From the NCBI GenBank assembly GCA_963806495.1, contig CAWDYA010000007.1:310001-374000 (forward strand): DNA of 64,000 bases. Direction: 5' to 3'. How positions within the stretch are numbered: the stretch's first letter is position 1; each line of letters opens with the position of its first letter. This document shows positions 37,784 to 47,757 of this stretch, piece after piece. The notes below the pieces were generated by a model that saw nothing but the letters and a program-made list of their open reading frames with translations, was not told the DNA's origin and made no database searches. The stretch comes from CAWDYA01 sp963806495 (GTDB taxonomy: Bacteria; Acidobacteriota; Polarisedimenticolia; JACPZX01; DASXTC01). A program made the translations under genes and the position numbers.

Positions 37784-39492
37784 CCCTGCCGGCCGGCACA
37801 GACGCCGCGACAGCCACCGGCTCGCTCGGCAGGCTGAGGGCCCCTCTGTTCCTCGCGGTCCTGGCCGTGGGCATGGTGCTGCGTCTGGCCGCATACGATC
37901 ATCATCAGGCGATCGATTACGACGAGGGCCGGTATCTCGACAACGCCGTGAACATCATCAACGGACATGGTCTCTCCTCGCACTACACCTCGCATTTCTT
38001 CGCGCCGCCCGTGAGGTCGGCCTCACCGCATCCCGAAGACATCAGCTCGCCTTTCTATCCGTTCCTGCTGGCCGGCACCTTCCTCGTGACCGGCGCACAG
38101 CCCGCCTCGATGCACCGTGTGGCGCAGATCTGGAGCTTCGTCCCCGGCTGTCTTGTCATCGTGCTGACGTTCTTTCTCGGCCGGCGGCTGTTCGGTGAGA
38201 CCACCGCCCTGCTGGCGGGGCTGCTGGTCGCGCTCAACCCGGACATGGTGATCCTCTCCTCATGGACCATGACCGAGATGCTGTATGCGGTGATGGTGCT
38301 CGGAATCCTGCTGCTCGCGGATCGCAGGGCCTGGCCGGTGCTCCCACCGTCCCGATGGGCGCTGCTGGGCGCGGGATGCGGTCTGCTGTATCTCCTGCGC
38401 GCCAACGGTCTCGCGATCGCCGCCGCCATCGGAACGACCGCGCTGCTGCCGCGTGCCGGCGGTGCCGCCTCGATCGGGCGGAGGGTTGCCCTCGCGACGC
38501 TCTTTGCCGCCTGTTTTCTCTTCGTGGTTTCGCCGTGGCTCATTCGCAACGAACGTGTGTTCGGCAGCCCGACCCACACCTCCATGAAGTACGTGGCCTG
38601 GTCTCAGGACGGGCGGGCGCTCTTCACCCGGGGCGCGGAGCCCCCTTCGATCGGGTCCTTCGTGCGCGAGCACGGTGCCGCCGGGCTGATACGCAACCTC
38701 GCGCACCGCGCCGCGCGCTCGGTTCGATACGTCGTCTGGGGCGACACGGGCGGCTTCAACATCGTGTGCGTCCTCTTCCCCGTGGCCCTCCTGCTGACGT
38801 GGAGGCAGCGACGCCTTGTTCCCGGCAATCTGTGCGTGATGTTCACGGCGCTGATGCTGTGCGGCGTACCGACTTGGACGGGCGCGCTCTCACGGTATCT
38901 GCTCCCGCTGCGTCCCTGGATGTATCTGGTGGTGGTCGGGGCCGTGCTGCATCTGATACCCGAGATGGTCTGGCGCCGCGGGGAGCAGCGTCGGCAGGGC
39001 GAGCGGATCGCCCGGGAGCCGCTGCTGTCACGCGAGGGGCTCCGCATACTGACGGCCGCGCTGGCCGCCGCGGCGATCGCAGGGATCTGGCTGGCCTCGA
39101 TCGGGCCGCTCCGGTCGTATGTCTCTACCGACGAAACCGCCAGGGACCTTGTCGCGCGGCAGGCGGCGGCCTGGATCGGTTCGAAGACGCCGCCCGACGC
39201 GATCCTGTTGGAGGGTGCGTTCCTTCACCAGTACGCTTTTCTCTACGATCGTGCCGTGGTGTGGGTCCCGGTAGGAGGACTGGACACGTTGCTCTCCACC
39301 GCGGCAGACTACGGGGCTTCGTACCTGGTGGTGAGCCGCGAGCTCCTGAGGTTCCATCCCGGACTGCGGGCGCACTTCAAGGTGGAGGAGGAAGGCGTGC
39401 AGGGTGTGGATCTGCCCGAAGGGTTCGAGGAAGTGTACGCGGGACAGGGGAGACGCGTGGTGATCTGGCGTCTTCCCGGGAGCCCCTCTTGA
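37780..39492 (+). CDS. GT39/ArnT-type membrane glycosyltransferase
   Basis: The product has 570 residues. The first loop carries AIDYDEGRYLDNAVNIINGH, the acidic DE motif of PMT_2-type enzymes, and the loop region EDISSPFYPFLLAGTFLV follows. Helices include GETTALLAGLLVALNPDMVI and FLFVVSPWLIRNERVFGSPT, a classical GT39 block. A C-terminal periplasmic domain ends RRVVIWRLPGSPS. ATG 37780 overlaps the preceding TGA. The role is the same as for its neighbours: glycan assembly on the outer face of the membrane. Confidence 0.8.
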   Translation: MTLPAGTDAATATGSLGRLRAPLFLAVLAVGMVLRLAAYDHHQAIDYDEGRYLDNAVNIINGHGLSSHYTSHFFAPPVRSASPHPEDISSPFYPFLLAGTFLVTGAQPASMHRVAQIWSFVPGCLVIVLTFFLGRRLFGETTALLAGLLVALNPDMVILSSWTMTEMLYAVMVLGILLLADRRAWPVLPPSRWALLGAGCGLLYLLRANGLAIAAAIGTTALLPRAGGAASIGRRVALATLFAACFLFVVSPWLIRNERVFGSPTHTSMKYVAWSQDGRALFTRGAEPPSIGSFVREHGAAGLIRNLAHRAARSVRYVVWGDTGGFNIVCVLFPVALLLTWRQRRLVPGNLCVMFTALMLCGVPTWTGALSRYLLPLRPWMYLVVVGAVLHLIPEMVWRRGEQRRQGERIAREPLLSREGLRILTAALAAAAIAGIWLASIGPLRSYVSTDETARDLVARQAAAWIGSKTPPDAILLEGAFLHQYAFLYDRAVVWVPVGGLDTLLSTAADYGASYLVVSRELLRFHPGLRAHFKVEEEGVQGVDLPEGFEEVYAGQGRRVVIWRLPGSPS

Positions 39493-40991
39493 GCCGGATG
39501 CTGATGGGAGCCGGGCCCGCGCCCTGGCGCCGGCCGCTCGCTCTCGCCGGGATCATGGAGGTCGCCTGCCTCCTGTACTACCATGTCTGCTGGTCCTTCC
39601 CGCACTCGGTGGCGATCCTCTCCTGGCTCCCGTTCGGCAACTGGAAGGTGACGGGACCGATGGCCGGTCCGGCCCTTTACGCCGCCTGCATCACGATCAT
39701 GTTTGTCGCGTACGGGCTGCTTCTGAGGGACCTCTCGCGGCGCCCCGCGCAGCCGAGGGACGCGGCGATCCTGTTCGGCACGACGTTCCTGTTCGGCGTG
39801 ACGCTGCTCCTTCTGCCGGCGCTGCTCTCCAAGGACCTGTTCGACTATATAGGTCACGGGAGAGTCCTGGCGGTGCACGGCGCCAATCTCTTCACGACGC
39901 CGGCGTCGGCCTTTCCCCCGGATCGGTTCACCGAAGCGATGGGTTGGCCTGCGGCGACGCCCCTGTACGGGCCGGCCTGGGGGAGCCTCTGTGCGGCCCT
40001 GGCCCTGCTCGGCGGCGGCAGCTTTCTCGGGACCGTGATGGTGTTCAAGGCCTTTCTGCTGGCGGCGCACCTCGTAAACGGCGTGCTGATCATGGGCATC
40101 GTCCGGCGATGGCGAGACATCCCGGGACGCCCCCTCAAGCCGATCCGCGCCGCTGCGTTCTATCTCTGGAATCCGCTCGTTCTCACGCAGACGCCGGGCG
40201 ATGCCCACAACGACGTCGTGGTACTGTTCTTCGTGCTCCTGGGTGTCTGGCTCCTTCAACGGCACGACGAGCTGATGGGGGCCGCCGGTCTGGCGATGTC
40301 GGTGCTGATCAAGTACGTGACCGCGCCTCTGGTCTTCCTGATCGCGATCCACCAGTACCGTTCCTCGGGCATCCGGAAGGCGGCCACGCTCGTGGGAGCG
40401 TGTGTCGTTCTGGCCGTGCTCGCCTACGCACCGTACCTGTCCGGCTTCCATGCGGGGCATTTCCTGAGGCCCTATGAGCACTCCTCCTACCAGGGCGGGC
40501 TGATGATGCTGCTGGAGATCGCCCTCTCCTCGCTGCTCGGCACCGAGAGGGGGCCCGGCACGCCCGTCGGCGGCGGGATGCTGGTTTTCACCGTCATCGC
40601 GGCGATCGGCCTGGGTGCGTGGCTCCTTGGAGCCTGCGTGCGCTCCACCAGGACCCTGCCCGATACGGTGGAGGCGGGCACTCGGCTGCTGTTCTACTAC
40701 CTGCTGTTCGTCACTGCGCTGCTGAGGGTCTCCTACGTGGTCTGGATCGTCGGGCTTGCCGCTGTCGTGGCATCGGTGACGCTGCGGCGCGCCATCGCCC
40801 TGTTCTCGGCCACCGTGCTGGCATTGGAGGTGTACTGGATTCACCGGATCGCGCTCGAGCCGGTTTCCCCCGATGTCAAGGTACGGTTCGCGGCCACGGC
40901 TGTTGCCGTAGGGGTCCCTATCCTCTATCTTCTGCTCCGCCACAGACGGGGGCCGTGGGGCGCCCGTAGTCGGCTGGAGGGGGCCGGATGA
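39489..40991 (+). CDS. MptB-like (GT-C) polyprenol-phospho-sugar transferase
   Basis: The TTG start at 39489 has GGGAG (39478-39482) 6 bp upstream and overlaps the previous stop (TTGA); the product is 500 residues. About 12 membrane segments are seen. The region LLSKDLFDYIGHGRVLAVHG followed by TPLYGPAWGSLCAALALLGG matches the first periplasmic loop of actinobacterial MptA/MptB alpha-1,6-mannosyltransferases. FYLWNPLVLTQTPGDAHNDV is also a family block. It probably extends a mannan-like chain. Confidence 0.75.
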   Translation: MSRMLMGAGPAPWRRPLALAGIMEVACLLYYHVCWSFPHSVAILSWLPFGNWKVTGPMAGPALYAACITIMFVAYGLLLRDLSRRPAQPRDAAILFGTTFLFGVTLLLLPALLSKDLFDYIGHGRVLAVHGANLFTTPASAFPPDRFTEAMGWPAATPLYGPAWGSLCAALALLGGGSFLGTVMVFKAFLLAAHLVNGVLIMGIVRRWRDIPGRPLKPIRAAAFYLWNPLVLTQTPGDAHNDVVVLFFVLLGVWLLQRHDELMGAAGLAMSVLIKYVTAPLVFLIAIHQYRSSGIRKAATLVGACVVLAVLAYAPYLSGFHAGHFLRPYEHSSYQGGLMMLLEIALSSLLGTERGPGTPVGGGMLVFTVIAAIGLGAWLLGACVRSTRTLPDTVEAGTRLLFYYLLFVTALLRVSYVVWIVGLAAVVASVTLRRAIALFSATVLALEVYWIHRIALEPVSPDVKVRFAATAVAVGVPILYLLLRHRRGPWGARSRLEGAG

Positions 40992-41854
40992 GCCTGAGCG
41001 TCGTCATTCCCGCGTACAACGAGGAAGGGGGCCTTGCCCGGGTGGTGCACGGGCTGCAGGGCACCCTCGAGCGGTGCGGCGTGCCGTTCGAGATCATCGT
41101 GGTGGACGACGGCTCCCGGGACCGTACGCTCGAGGTGGCCCGAGGCCTCCACGGGGTCCGTGTGGTCTCCCACCCGATGAACCGGGGCTACGGGGCCGCC
41201 CTCAAGACGGGGATCCGCGCCGCCTCGGGGGAGCATATCCTGATCTGCGACGGCGACGGCACCTACCCCCCCGAATCGATACCGGAGCTTCTCGCGCATC
41301 TCGACGGCAACGACATGGTCGTGGCGGCGCGCACCGGACCATCCGTGGACATCCCGCTGCTGCGTCGTCTGGCCAAGGGGGTGCTGCGGAGGCTCGCGAT
41401 CTATCTCTCCGAGTCGCACATCCCCGACCTCAACTCGGGCCTGAGGATCTTCAGCCGTGACGCCGCGATCGGTTACTTTCCGATCCTCCCGTCCGGCTTC
41501 TCCTTCACCACCACGATCACCCTGGCGATGCTGTGCAGCGATCGCTCCGTGATGTACGTGCCGATCAACTACAGCAAGCGGACGGGACGGTCCAAAATCC
41601 GCCCGATCCGCGACACGCTCAACTTCCTCATCCTCATCATGCGGACGATCCTGTACTTCAATCCCCTGAAGATCTTCCTGCCTGTGAGTCTCGTGATCGG
41701 CGGACTGTTCGTGCTGTCGCTGGCCTACGATCTTCTCGTGCTGGAGGACCTCACCGAAAAGACGCTGATCTTCATGTTCGGCGCGATGCAGCTCCTGGCG
41801 ACGGGCGTCCTGGCCGACATGATCAGCAAGCGGCTGCACGGGGGGGCGGAGTGA
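40988..41854 (+). CDS. GT2 polyprenyl-phosphate glycosyltransferase (DPM1-like)
   Basis: The product has 288 residues. The GT-A fold starts MSLSVVIPAYNEEGGLARVV, with VVDDGSRDRT, NRGYGAALKTGIRAASG and a DGDGTYPPE donor-binding DxD. FKCY-type catalytic regions are represented by DLNSGLRIFSRDA, and SKRTGRSKIRPIRDTLNF precedes two C-terminal membrane helices, as in GtrB/DPM1-type enzymes. It would make the polyprenyl-phospho-sugar donor consumed by the GT-C enzymes next to it. ATGA overlap upstream, GTGA overlap downstream. Confidence 0.85.
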   Translation: MSLSVVIPAYNEEGGLARVVHGLQGTLERCGVPFEIIVVDDGSRDRTLEVARGLHGVRVVSHPMNRGYGAALKTGIRAASGEHILICDGDGTYPPESIPELLAHLDGNDMVVAARTGPSVDIPLLRRLAKGVLRRLAIYLSESHIPDLNSGLRIFSRDAAIGYFPILPSGFSFTTTITLAMLCSDRSVMYVPINYSKRTGRSKIRPIRDTLNFLILIMRTILYFNPLKIFLPVSLVIGGLFVLSLAYDLLVLEDLTEKTLIFMFGAMQLLATGVLADMISKRLHGGAE

Positions 41855-42678
41855 CGGATCTTTCGCATCGCTCCTCCGCCGGGGGCGAGGAGCACAAGGC
41901 ACGTGAGATCGAGCTGCATCGTCACGTGGCCGAGGGATACCGTCTGAGATACGGGACTCCTTTCGCGGCGCTGTTCCAGCAGTTCTGGAACGACGAGCTG
42001 CTGTCGCTGCTGCCCGAGTCGATACCCGCCCCGGCGCTGGACAACGGATGCGGGACCGGTATCCTGCTGCCCGACCTGGTCCGCCGCTGCGCCGATGTCC
42101 ATGGAGTGGACCTCAGCCCGGACATGCTGGCGCAGGCGGGCCCCCGGGCGCCGCGCGCCAGGCTCCGGGAGGGCGACCTGGAGAACCTTCCTTACCCGGA
42201 CGGGATGTTCAGTACGGTCATCTGCCGCGGCTCGCTGCACCATGTCCCGTCCCGCGAGAGGGCCTTCGAGGAAGCGTTCCGGGTGCTCGCACCCGGCGGG
42301 CTGTTCGCGCTGACCGAGCCATCCGATGACTTCCCGCCGGTCAGGTGGGCCCGCGCTGCCCTGTACCGTTTCTCCTCGAAGTTCGACGAGCACGACCGGG
42401 CGTTCCGGCGACGTGAGGTGGAGGCGCTGCTGGCGGCGGCGGGTTTCGAGAAGCCCGCATTCAAAAGGTTCGGGTTTCTGTCGTATCTGTTCAGCGGGTT
42501 TCCGGATGTTCTGCCTGTGATCCTTTATCTGCCGGGGAAGGTGCCCCTGACACGGCTGTTCGTGTGGCTCGATCGGCTCCTGTCGCGTGTGCCGGGGGTC
42601 CGGGTCACCTCGTTCCACCTGATGGCGGTCGCCCGAAAGCCGCATGGAGAGGGGGCTGGGGGAGGCGATCGCGGTTGA
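41851..42678 (+). CDS. class I SAM-dependent methyltransferase
   Basis: The GTG start at 41851 overlaps the preceding TGA; the product has 275 residues. The SAM-binding motif I is LDNGCGTGILLPDL, with motif II VHGVDLSPDMLAQAG and the later REGDLENLPYPDGMFSTVIC and APGGLFALTEPSDDF, all of the Methyltransf_11 type. It may methylate a sugar or lipid of the same pathway. The gene ends the uninterrupted stretch of intact genes; a new promoter overlaps its stop codon. Confidence 0.85.
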   Translation: MTDLSHRSSAGGEEHKAREIELHRHVAEGYRLRYGTPFAALFQQFWNDELLSLLPESIPAPALDNGCGTGILLPDLVRRCADVHGVDLSPDMLAQAGPRAPRARLREGDLENLPYPDGMFSTVICRGSLHHVPSRERAFEEAFRVLAPGGLFALTEPSDDFPPVRWARAALYRFSSKFDEHDRAFRRREVEALLAAAGFEKPAFKRFGFLSYLFSGFPDVLPVILYLPGKVPLTRLFVWLDRLLSRVPGVRVTSFHLMAVARKPHGEGAGGGDRG

Positions 42679-42703
42679 TCGGAGCGTGATTCGGGAGTAT
42701 ACT
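42675..42703 (+). promoter_or_regulatory. sigma-70-type promoter
   Basis: TTGATC (42675-42680), a 17-bp spacer and TATACT (42698-42703) make a good promoter whose -35 box overlaps the methyltransferase stop. It lies 38 bp before the ATG of the second LPG-synthase-TM gene and should drive 42741-45929. Confidence 0.65.
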
Positions 42704-42740
42704 TAGCGCACCCCTGCGGAACCCCAATCAAGTCAACACA

Positions 42741-43735
42741 ATGCGAGGATTTCCCTCCAGCATGTCCATGAAGAAGGCCGCGAGATTCGCCTACCGTCTC
42801 ATCGGACCGATCGTATTCGCCGTGCTCCTCTGGTGGACCGATCTGTCGCAGGTGGGAGAGGTCTGGCGCCACGGTGTTCCGCGGCTCCTGTTGGCTGCCG
42901 CTGCACTCAACGCCGTGATCATCCTCGTGAAGGCGTGGCGTTGGCGGATTCTCGATGCACATCCAGGGGATCGAGTACGGATACGCGGCGGTGGTCCGGT
43001 ACTACGCCATCGGCTGCGCGCTCGGCGCGTGGACACCCGGGAGGCTCGGGGACTTCAGCAAGGCACTGGCGGTGCAGCGTGACACCCGCGTGGGGCTCGG
43101 TCGGGCTGCCTCGTCGGTCATCGCCGACCGGCTGCTCGATGCCGTGGCGCTTGCGCTCGTGGCGGCGGTGGGTGCGGCGTTCCTCCCCGGAGGGCACGGG
43201 ATTCTGGCTGTCGGCGGCGGGTCTGATCTGCGCCTTCGTCTCGGCCTGGTTCCTGTTTCGCAGCACCAAGGGCTCGGCACCGGGCGACCCGGCCCGTCGG
43301 GGCGCCGAGAGGTTGGTGAGCGCGTTCGGCACGATGGGTGCGGCCGGCGAAGAAGTAGGGGCGGCGATCGAAGGGCTCGCCAATCTGGCCCGGCCGGCGC
43401 TGGGCGTGTCGGCGGTTACCACGGTCGTCTCGACCCTCGTGACCTTCCTGCAGGGATACCTGGTCGCGGTGAGTCTGGGTCTCGGCGTCGGTTTCTGGAC
43501 GCTGTCGGTGGCTCTCGCGGCGGTCAGCATCACGTCGCTCCTGCCCTTCTCGGTGGCGGGGATTGGCACCCGGGAAGCCACACTGGCACTGTTCCTCGGG
43601 CCGGGCGGAGTGGGGATGCCGGCGATTCTGGGCTTCTCCCTGGCCTACTTCGTCATCATCAGCGGCAGCGTCGCCCTGATGGGAGCGGCCGCATGGGTGA
43701 TGAAGCCGGTGTCACGGGTGAGGGTGGCGGCATGA
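42741..43735 (+). CDS. LPG-synthase-TM-type membrane protein, second copy (two frameshifts)
   Basis: The reconstructed polytopic protein is about 330 residues. The N-terminal part (KKAARFAYRLIGPIVFAVLL) runs in one frame to about 42955, GYAAVVRYYAIGCALGAWTP and GRLGDFSKALAVQRD continue in a second, and LSAAGLICAFVSAWFLFRST to VTTVVSTLVTFLQGYLVAV and SVAGIGTREATLALFLG are in a third, with shifts near 42955 and 43200. The blocks match the paralogue at 28431. It precedes a DPM1-like gene, the usual partner of this family. ATGs at 42762 and 42768 are alternative starts. Confidence 0.6.
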
Positions 43736-44463
43736 AGTCGATGATCGTGATTCCCACCTACAACGAGGCCGACAACCTGCCCAGGCTCGTCGAGGCGATC
43801 CGGGCGCTGCCCGACTACTTCGAGATCGTCGTTGTCGACGACAACTCGCCCGACGGGACGGGGCGTCTCGCGGACGAACTGGCGGCGAAGGACCCCGGGG
43901 TGCACGTCCTGCACCGCTCGGGAAAGCTCGGTCTCGGAACCGCCTATGTCGCCGGGTTCAAGTATGCCCTGTCGAACGGCGTCGACGTGGTGTTCGAGAT
44001 GGACGCCGACTTCTCCCACGATCCGAAGTCTCTCCCGTCGTTTCTCGCGAAGATCCAGGAGGGGCACGACCTGGTGATCGGGAGCCGCTACGTCCATGGC
44101 GTCCGGGTGCTCAACTGGTCCTTCAAGCGGCTCCTGCTGTCCAAGATGGCGACCCTGTACGTCGACCTGATCACCGGCATGGGCGGCGACCTGATCACCG
44201 ACGCCACGGCCGGATTCAAGTGCTACAGGCGGGCCGTGCTGGAGAGCATCGACCTCGACCGGATCCACTCGAACGGGTACGCGTTTCAGATCGAGATGAA
44301 GTACAGGGCCTACAGGAAGGGGTTCCGGCCTTGCCGAAGTGCCGATCACCTTCAACGATCGGCACGTCGGGCAATCCAAGATGAGTCGCCGGATCATTCT
44401 CGAGGCATTATGGATCGTCTGGCGGCTGCGGCTCGGGACTGTGACCGGAGGAGAGAAACGTGA
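43732..44463 (+). CDS. GT2 polyprenol-monophosphomannose synthase-like protein (frameshift near the 3' end)
   Basis: The product begins MKSMIVIPTYNEADNLPRLV, followed by VVDDNSPDGTGRLADEL, GKLGLGTAYVAGFKYAL, FEMDADFSHDPKSLP (DxD) and IGSRYVHGVRVLNWSFKRL, the full DPM1/Ppm1 set. Near 44328 the frame shifts: LAEVPITFNDRHVGQSKMSR, the expected C-terminal block, is read in another frame that could run to a TGA at 44518. In the original frame a TGA at 44461-44463 overlaps the GTG of the next gene, so a second, compensating shift is likely. It makes polyprenyl-phospho-mannose or a similar donor. Confidence 0.75.
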   Translation: MKSMIVIPTYNEADNLPRLVEAIRALPDYFEIVVVDDNSPDGTGRLADELAAKDPGVHVLHRSGKLGLGTAYVAGFKYALSNGVDVVFEMDADFSHDPKSLPSFLAKIQEGHDLVIGSRYVHGVRVLNWSFKRLLLSKMATLYVDLITGMGGDLITDATAGFKCYRRAVLESIDLDRIHSNGYAFQIEMKYRAYRKGFRPCRSADHLQRSARRAIQDESPDHSRGIMDRLAAAARDCDRRRET

Positions 44464-45929
44464 CGGCTCGGGCCGGACGTGCTGGCGGAGGACCGTCTCC
44501 TCTGGCAGTTCTGGGTGAACAAGGGGATGCGTCCCGAGGCCGCTCGCGGCGAGGCTGGCGCAACTCCCGGAGGGCACCGACTGGGACTACCTCGCCGGCA
44601 ACGCCCTGTACGGCGGGTTCGAGGCGGAACTCCTGCGAGCCCTCTCGTCGCCCGGGACCGCGGATCGCGCGCCCGGAGGGGTTCCTCGACCGCCTGGCGC
44701 GTGACGTCGCAGGAAGCCGCGATCCGGTGACCCCATCCACCCCGGAGGGGCGGCTGCTCGTGTTGTGCGCCTCCCCGCGCATGACCGAGGCGGAGGATCG
44801 GGAAGCGGAGGGTCTCGCCGCCGGGCCGATCGGCTGGGAAGCCCTGGTGCAGGCCGCAGCACGCGGCAATATCACGGTGGCGGTCATGGCACAACCTCTC
44901 GCGCCTGGACCTCCAGCGTCACATGCCCGATGATCTGGCCGCGACGCTCGAAGCGCGTTCCCGCGGCATTGCGGCGCGTAACCGCCGGCTCACGGCGCTG
45001 GTCGATGAAGTCACCACGATGCTGTCGGCGGCCGGGATCCGCATCTATTACTCAAGGAGAGCGCCCTCACACTGACGCACTTCGGCAACGGCCGGTTCCG
45101 GATGATAGGTGACATCGATCTGCTGTTCTCCGCCACCGACCTGGAACAGGTGGTGGGCATGCTCGAGTCGCGCGGCTTCGACTCGATGGAGGTGCTCTGG
45201 ACGAAGGAGCATTACCTGCGGCGGCACCACCATGTCGCGCCGCTGGTCAACTCCGACCTCGCAGTCAAGATCGAGCCGCATCGCACGATCGGATGCCGGT
45301 CGAGGAGCCGCCCGGTCTGCTAGATGAGGATGGCGGCGCCGCGCCGTCCGGATGGACTCGCGGTCGTGGTGCTTCACGCCGGCCGACACCCTGTTCCACC
45401 TCTGCGCGATCTTTTCGGCAGCGCGTTTTTCGGCAAGATGGGTCAGGCGTGCGACGCGAGGGAGGTGATCCGGCGGGGCGGGGTCGAGTGGGCCCAGCTC
45501 GAGCGGACCGCGAAGGAGGCGCGGGCCGAGGCGCACATCGCCTTCTCGCTGAGACTGCTCGCCGATCTCGGACGCGCCGGTGCCGCGGGAGGTCCTCGAT
45601 CGCCTCGACGCCGGCCTGCCGTCCCGGTTTTGACGCGAAGCGGCTGCGTCGGATGGCACAGCGCAACCTGTTCGGTTATGTCCGCTCCCGCAGCCGGATG
45701 ACACGGCCGGCCGAGCGGCTCGTCTTCTCCGCGCCTGATGACGCCCGGGCGGCTGTCGTCCCGGACGCTGTTCATCGTCCGGCGGTATCTGTATCTCGAT
45801 CAGCCCTCCGACGGGATCGGCGAGCTGGGCCGCGAGATGCGGCCGACGGCCTGGCAGGCGCTCGGGCGGCTGCTTTCGGCGCCCCTGAGGGCCCTCAGAC
45901 GCTGGACGGCATCGCGGCGGATGCCATAA
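44460..45929 (+). pseudogene. nucleotidyltransferase-like protein (NTP_transf_5 type), multiply frameshifted
   Basis: GTG 44460 has GGAGGAG (44448-44454) about 6 bp upstream. Coding traces move through all frames: VLAEDRLLWQFWVNKGM; TDWDYLAGNALYGGFEAELL; then the nucleotidyltransferase core GNGRFRMIGDIDLLFSATDL with the GDIDLL acidic pair and FDSMEVLWTKEHYLRRHHHV; then QACDAREVIRRGGVEWAQLE; and the tail RTLFIVRRYLYLDQPSDGIG. These match the uncharacterised nucleotidyltransferase family often found in polysaccharide loci. At least six frame changes are required. Confidence 0.5.
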
Positions 45930-45932
45930 AAT
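45903..45932 (+). promoter_or_regulatory. promoter of the tRNA-Ala gene
   Basis: TGGACG (45903-45908), an 18-bp spacer and TAAAAT (45927-45932) precede the tRNA 5' end by 12 bp. The promoter lies inside the end of the nucleotidyltransferase coding region. Confidence 0.45.
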
Positions 45933-45944
45933 ACGTCGCTCGGT

Positions 45945-46020
<76 letters not shown>

Positions 46021-46035
46021 ACCGCCTTCCCCGTG

Positions 46036-47757
46036 ATGAAGCCACCTTTCGTCCCGTCACTCGTCCTTCTGCTGGCGATTGCCGTCCCGTCCCTGACCCT
46101 CCTGCCCTCGTGGCAGGCGGCCCGCTCGACTCCTGCCGGCGAAGTGTATCTGGGGTTCCGGTTCATGCCGGTGGACCACTTCCAGTACGCGTCGTTCATC
46201 CGGCAGGCGCGCGACGATGGAAGGCTGCTGATGGAGAATCAGTTCACCGGCGAGCCGCAGCGCCCCTCCTACCTGATGCCGTACTTCTGGGCCCTCGGCC
46301 TGTCCGCGCGACTGACAGGGGCTTCCATCCCGGCCGTCTGGGAGTGCTTCCGCGTGACGGGTGGCGCGTTCCTGATCCTTGCGTTCTGGAGATTCACCCA
46401 ACGCTGGCTGGACAGGCACCGGCACCGGCTGATGGCGACAGCGCTGTTCGCCCTCGGCGGCGGCGTCACCTGGCTCTTTGAGCTGTTGTCACTCGCCGGC
46501 GTTCCCCGGGCGGGGCTCCTGACGTATCCGTCGGAAGGTTTCTGGAACTGGTCGGCCTTCGGGACCCTGTTCGTCGGGCACTGGGTCTGGGCGGCCGCGG
46601 CGTTCCTGCTCCTGGCCGACGCGCTGCTCGCACGGCCCGGGTGGCGGCGCGACGCGGCGCTGCTGGTCCTGCCGCCGGCGGTCTGGCTCATCCATCCATA
46701 CGCGGGCATGGTGGCCTGGCTGACGATCGGTCTCGTGCCGGTGATTCCGCTGCTCGCGCGCGATCCGGAGCGGGCACGGGTGAGCATGCGCTGCGTCATG
46801 CCGGCCTTGCTCTCGTTCCTGCCGGTTGGCGCCTATCTGCTCTGGGCCCGTAGCGACGAAGTGTTCCGGCTGGCGAGCCAGCACGGATTCCGCTGGACCG
46901 TGACGTACGGCATCTGGTGGTACCCGATCGCCTACGGTCTTCTGCTGCCGCTCGCATGGCGGGGTCTGAGGGCCGGGGCCCGCCCGCCGGGCCGGACAGG
47001 GGATCTTCTCCTCGCCTGGATCCTGGCGGCCGCCGCGCTGTCGCTCGATCCATTCTTTTCGGGGGTGAAATTCCAGTATCTGCTTTTTCCCCCGCTGGCG
47101 GCGGCCGCTTCCCGGGGCCTGGTCTTCACGCTGGCTTCCCCGGGCGTGTTCTCACGCGCCCTCGTGCGTCCGGTGGGTGCGGCCGTGCTCGTCGTGACGC
47201 TCGGGCTGTCCGCCCCGGCGGCACTCGCGACCTCGATGCTCCGTGGGCCCGGCGAGGACGTCTACGCTCCCGAGTCGGTCGTGGAGGCGTGCCGGTGGCT
47301 GTCGGGGCAGCCGCCCGGTGTGGTGCTCGCGGGGTACTGGAGCAGCAACCGCATCCCGTGGCTGGCCGGGCACAAGGTGTACATGGGCCACTGGTTCCTC
47401 ACGATCCACGAGGCCGGGAAGCGCGAGAAGGTGGTGCGCTTTTTCGATGCCGGCGTTGCGGCGGCCGAGCGCACAGCCATCATGGAGGCCACCGGGGCCC
47501 GCTATCTGTTCTACGGTCCTTCGGAGCGACGGGCGGCCCCGCTCGCTCCGGATCTGCCGATCCTCGCGGCGTATCGCAACCCGGGCGTCACGATCTACGA
47601 CATTCCCCGCCGGGTGACCTCCTGTGTCCCCGCCGATTCGAGCTCCTCGATCTGCTCCCACGAGATCACGCCCGCTTCGACCAGTTCGGTGAACGCCTCG
47701 AGGAAATCCCCGGACGACCCGCCCGACCGGTACACGGCCCTCTTGATCTCGAGGTAG
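46036..47757 (+). CDS. polytopic membrane protein, GT-C-like, function unknown
   Basis: From ATG 46036, 15 bp after the tRNA, the product is up to 573 residues with about ten membrane helices. A first loop MPVDHFQYASFIRQARDDGR and a helix block LFVGHWVWAAAAFLLLADAL suggest a GT-C-type fold, and a soluble tail includes VVLAGYWSSNRIPWLAGH and ATGARYLFYGPSERRA. The last ~50 residues (after VTIYDIPRRVT) are serine/proline-rich and are read antisense to a convincing small gene, so they are probably not real. A one-base change near 47615 would bring a TGA into frame and end the protein at PRG. Confidence 0.65.
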   Translation: MKPPFVPSLVLLLAIAVPSLTLLPSWQAARSTPAGEVYLGFRFMPVDHFQYASFIRQARDDGRLLMENQFTGEPQRPSYLMPYFWALGLSARLTGASIPAVWECFRVTGGAFLILAFWRFTQRWLDRHRHRLMATALFALGGGVTWLFELLSLAGVPRAGLLTYPSEGFWNWSAFGTLFVGHWVWAAAAFLLLADALLARPGWRRDAALLVLPPAVWLIHPYAGMVAWLTIGLVPVIPLLARDPERARVSMRCVMPALLSFLPVGAYLLWARSDEVFRLASQHGFRWTVTYGIWWYPIAYGLLLPLAWRGLRAGARPPGRTGDLLLAWILAAAALSLDPFFSGVKFQYLLFPPLAAAASRGLVFTLASPGVFSRALVRPVGAAVLVVTLGLSAPAALATSMLRGPGEDVYAPESVVEACRWLSGQPPGVVLAGYWSSNRIPWLAGHKVYMGHWFLTIHEAGKREKVVRFFDAGVAAAERTAIMEATGARYLFYGPSERRAAPLAPDLPILAAYRNPGVTIYDIPRRVTSCVPADSSSSICSHEITPASTSSVNASRKSPDDPPDRYTALLISR

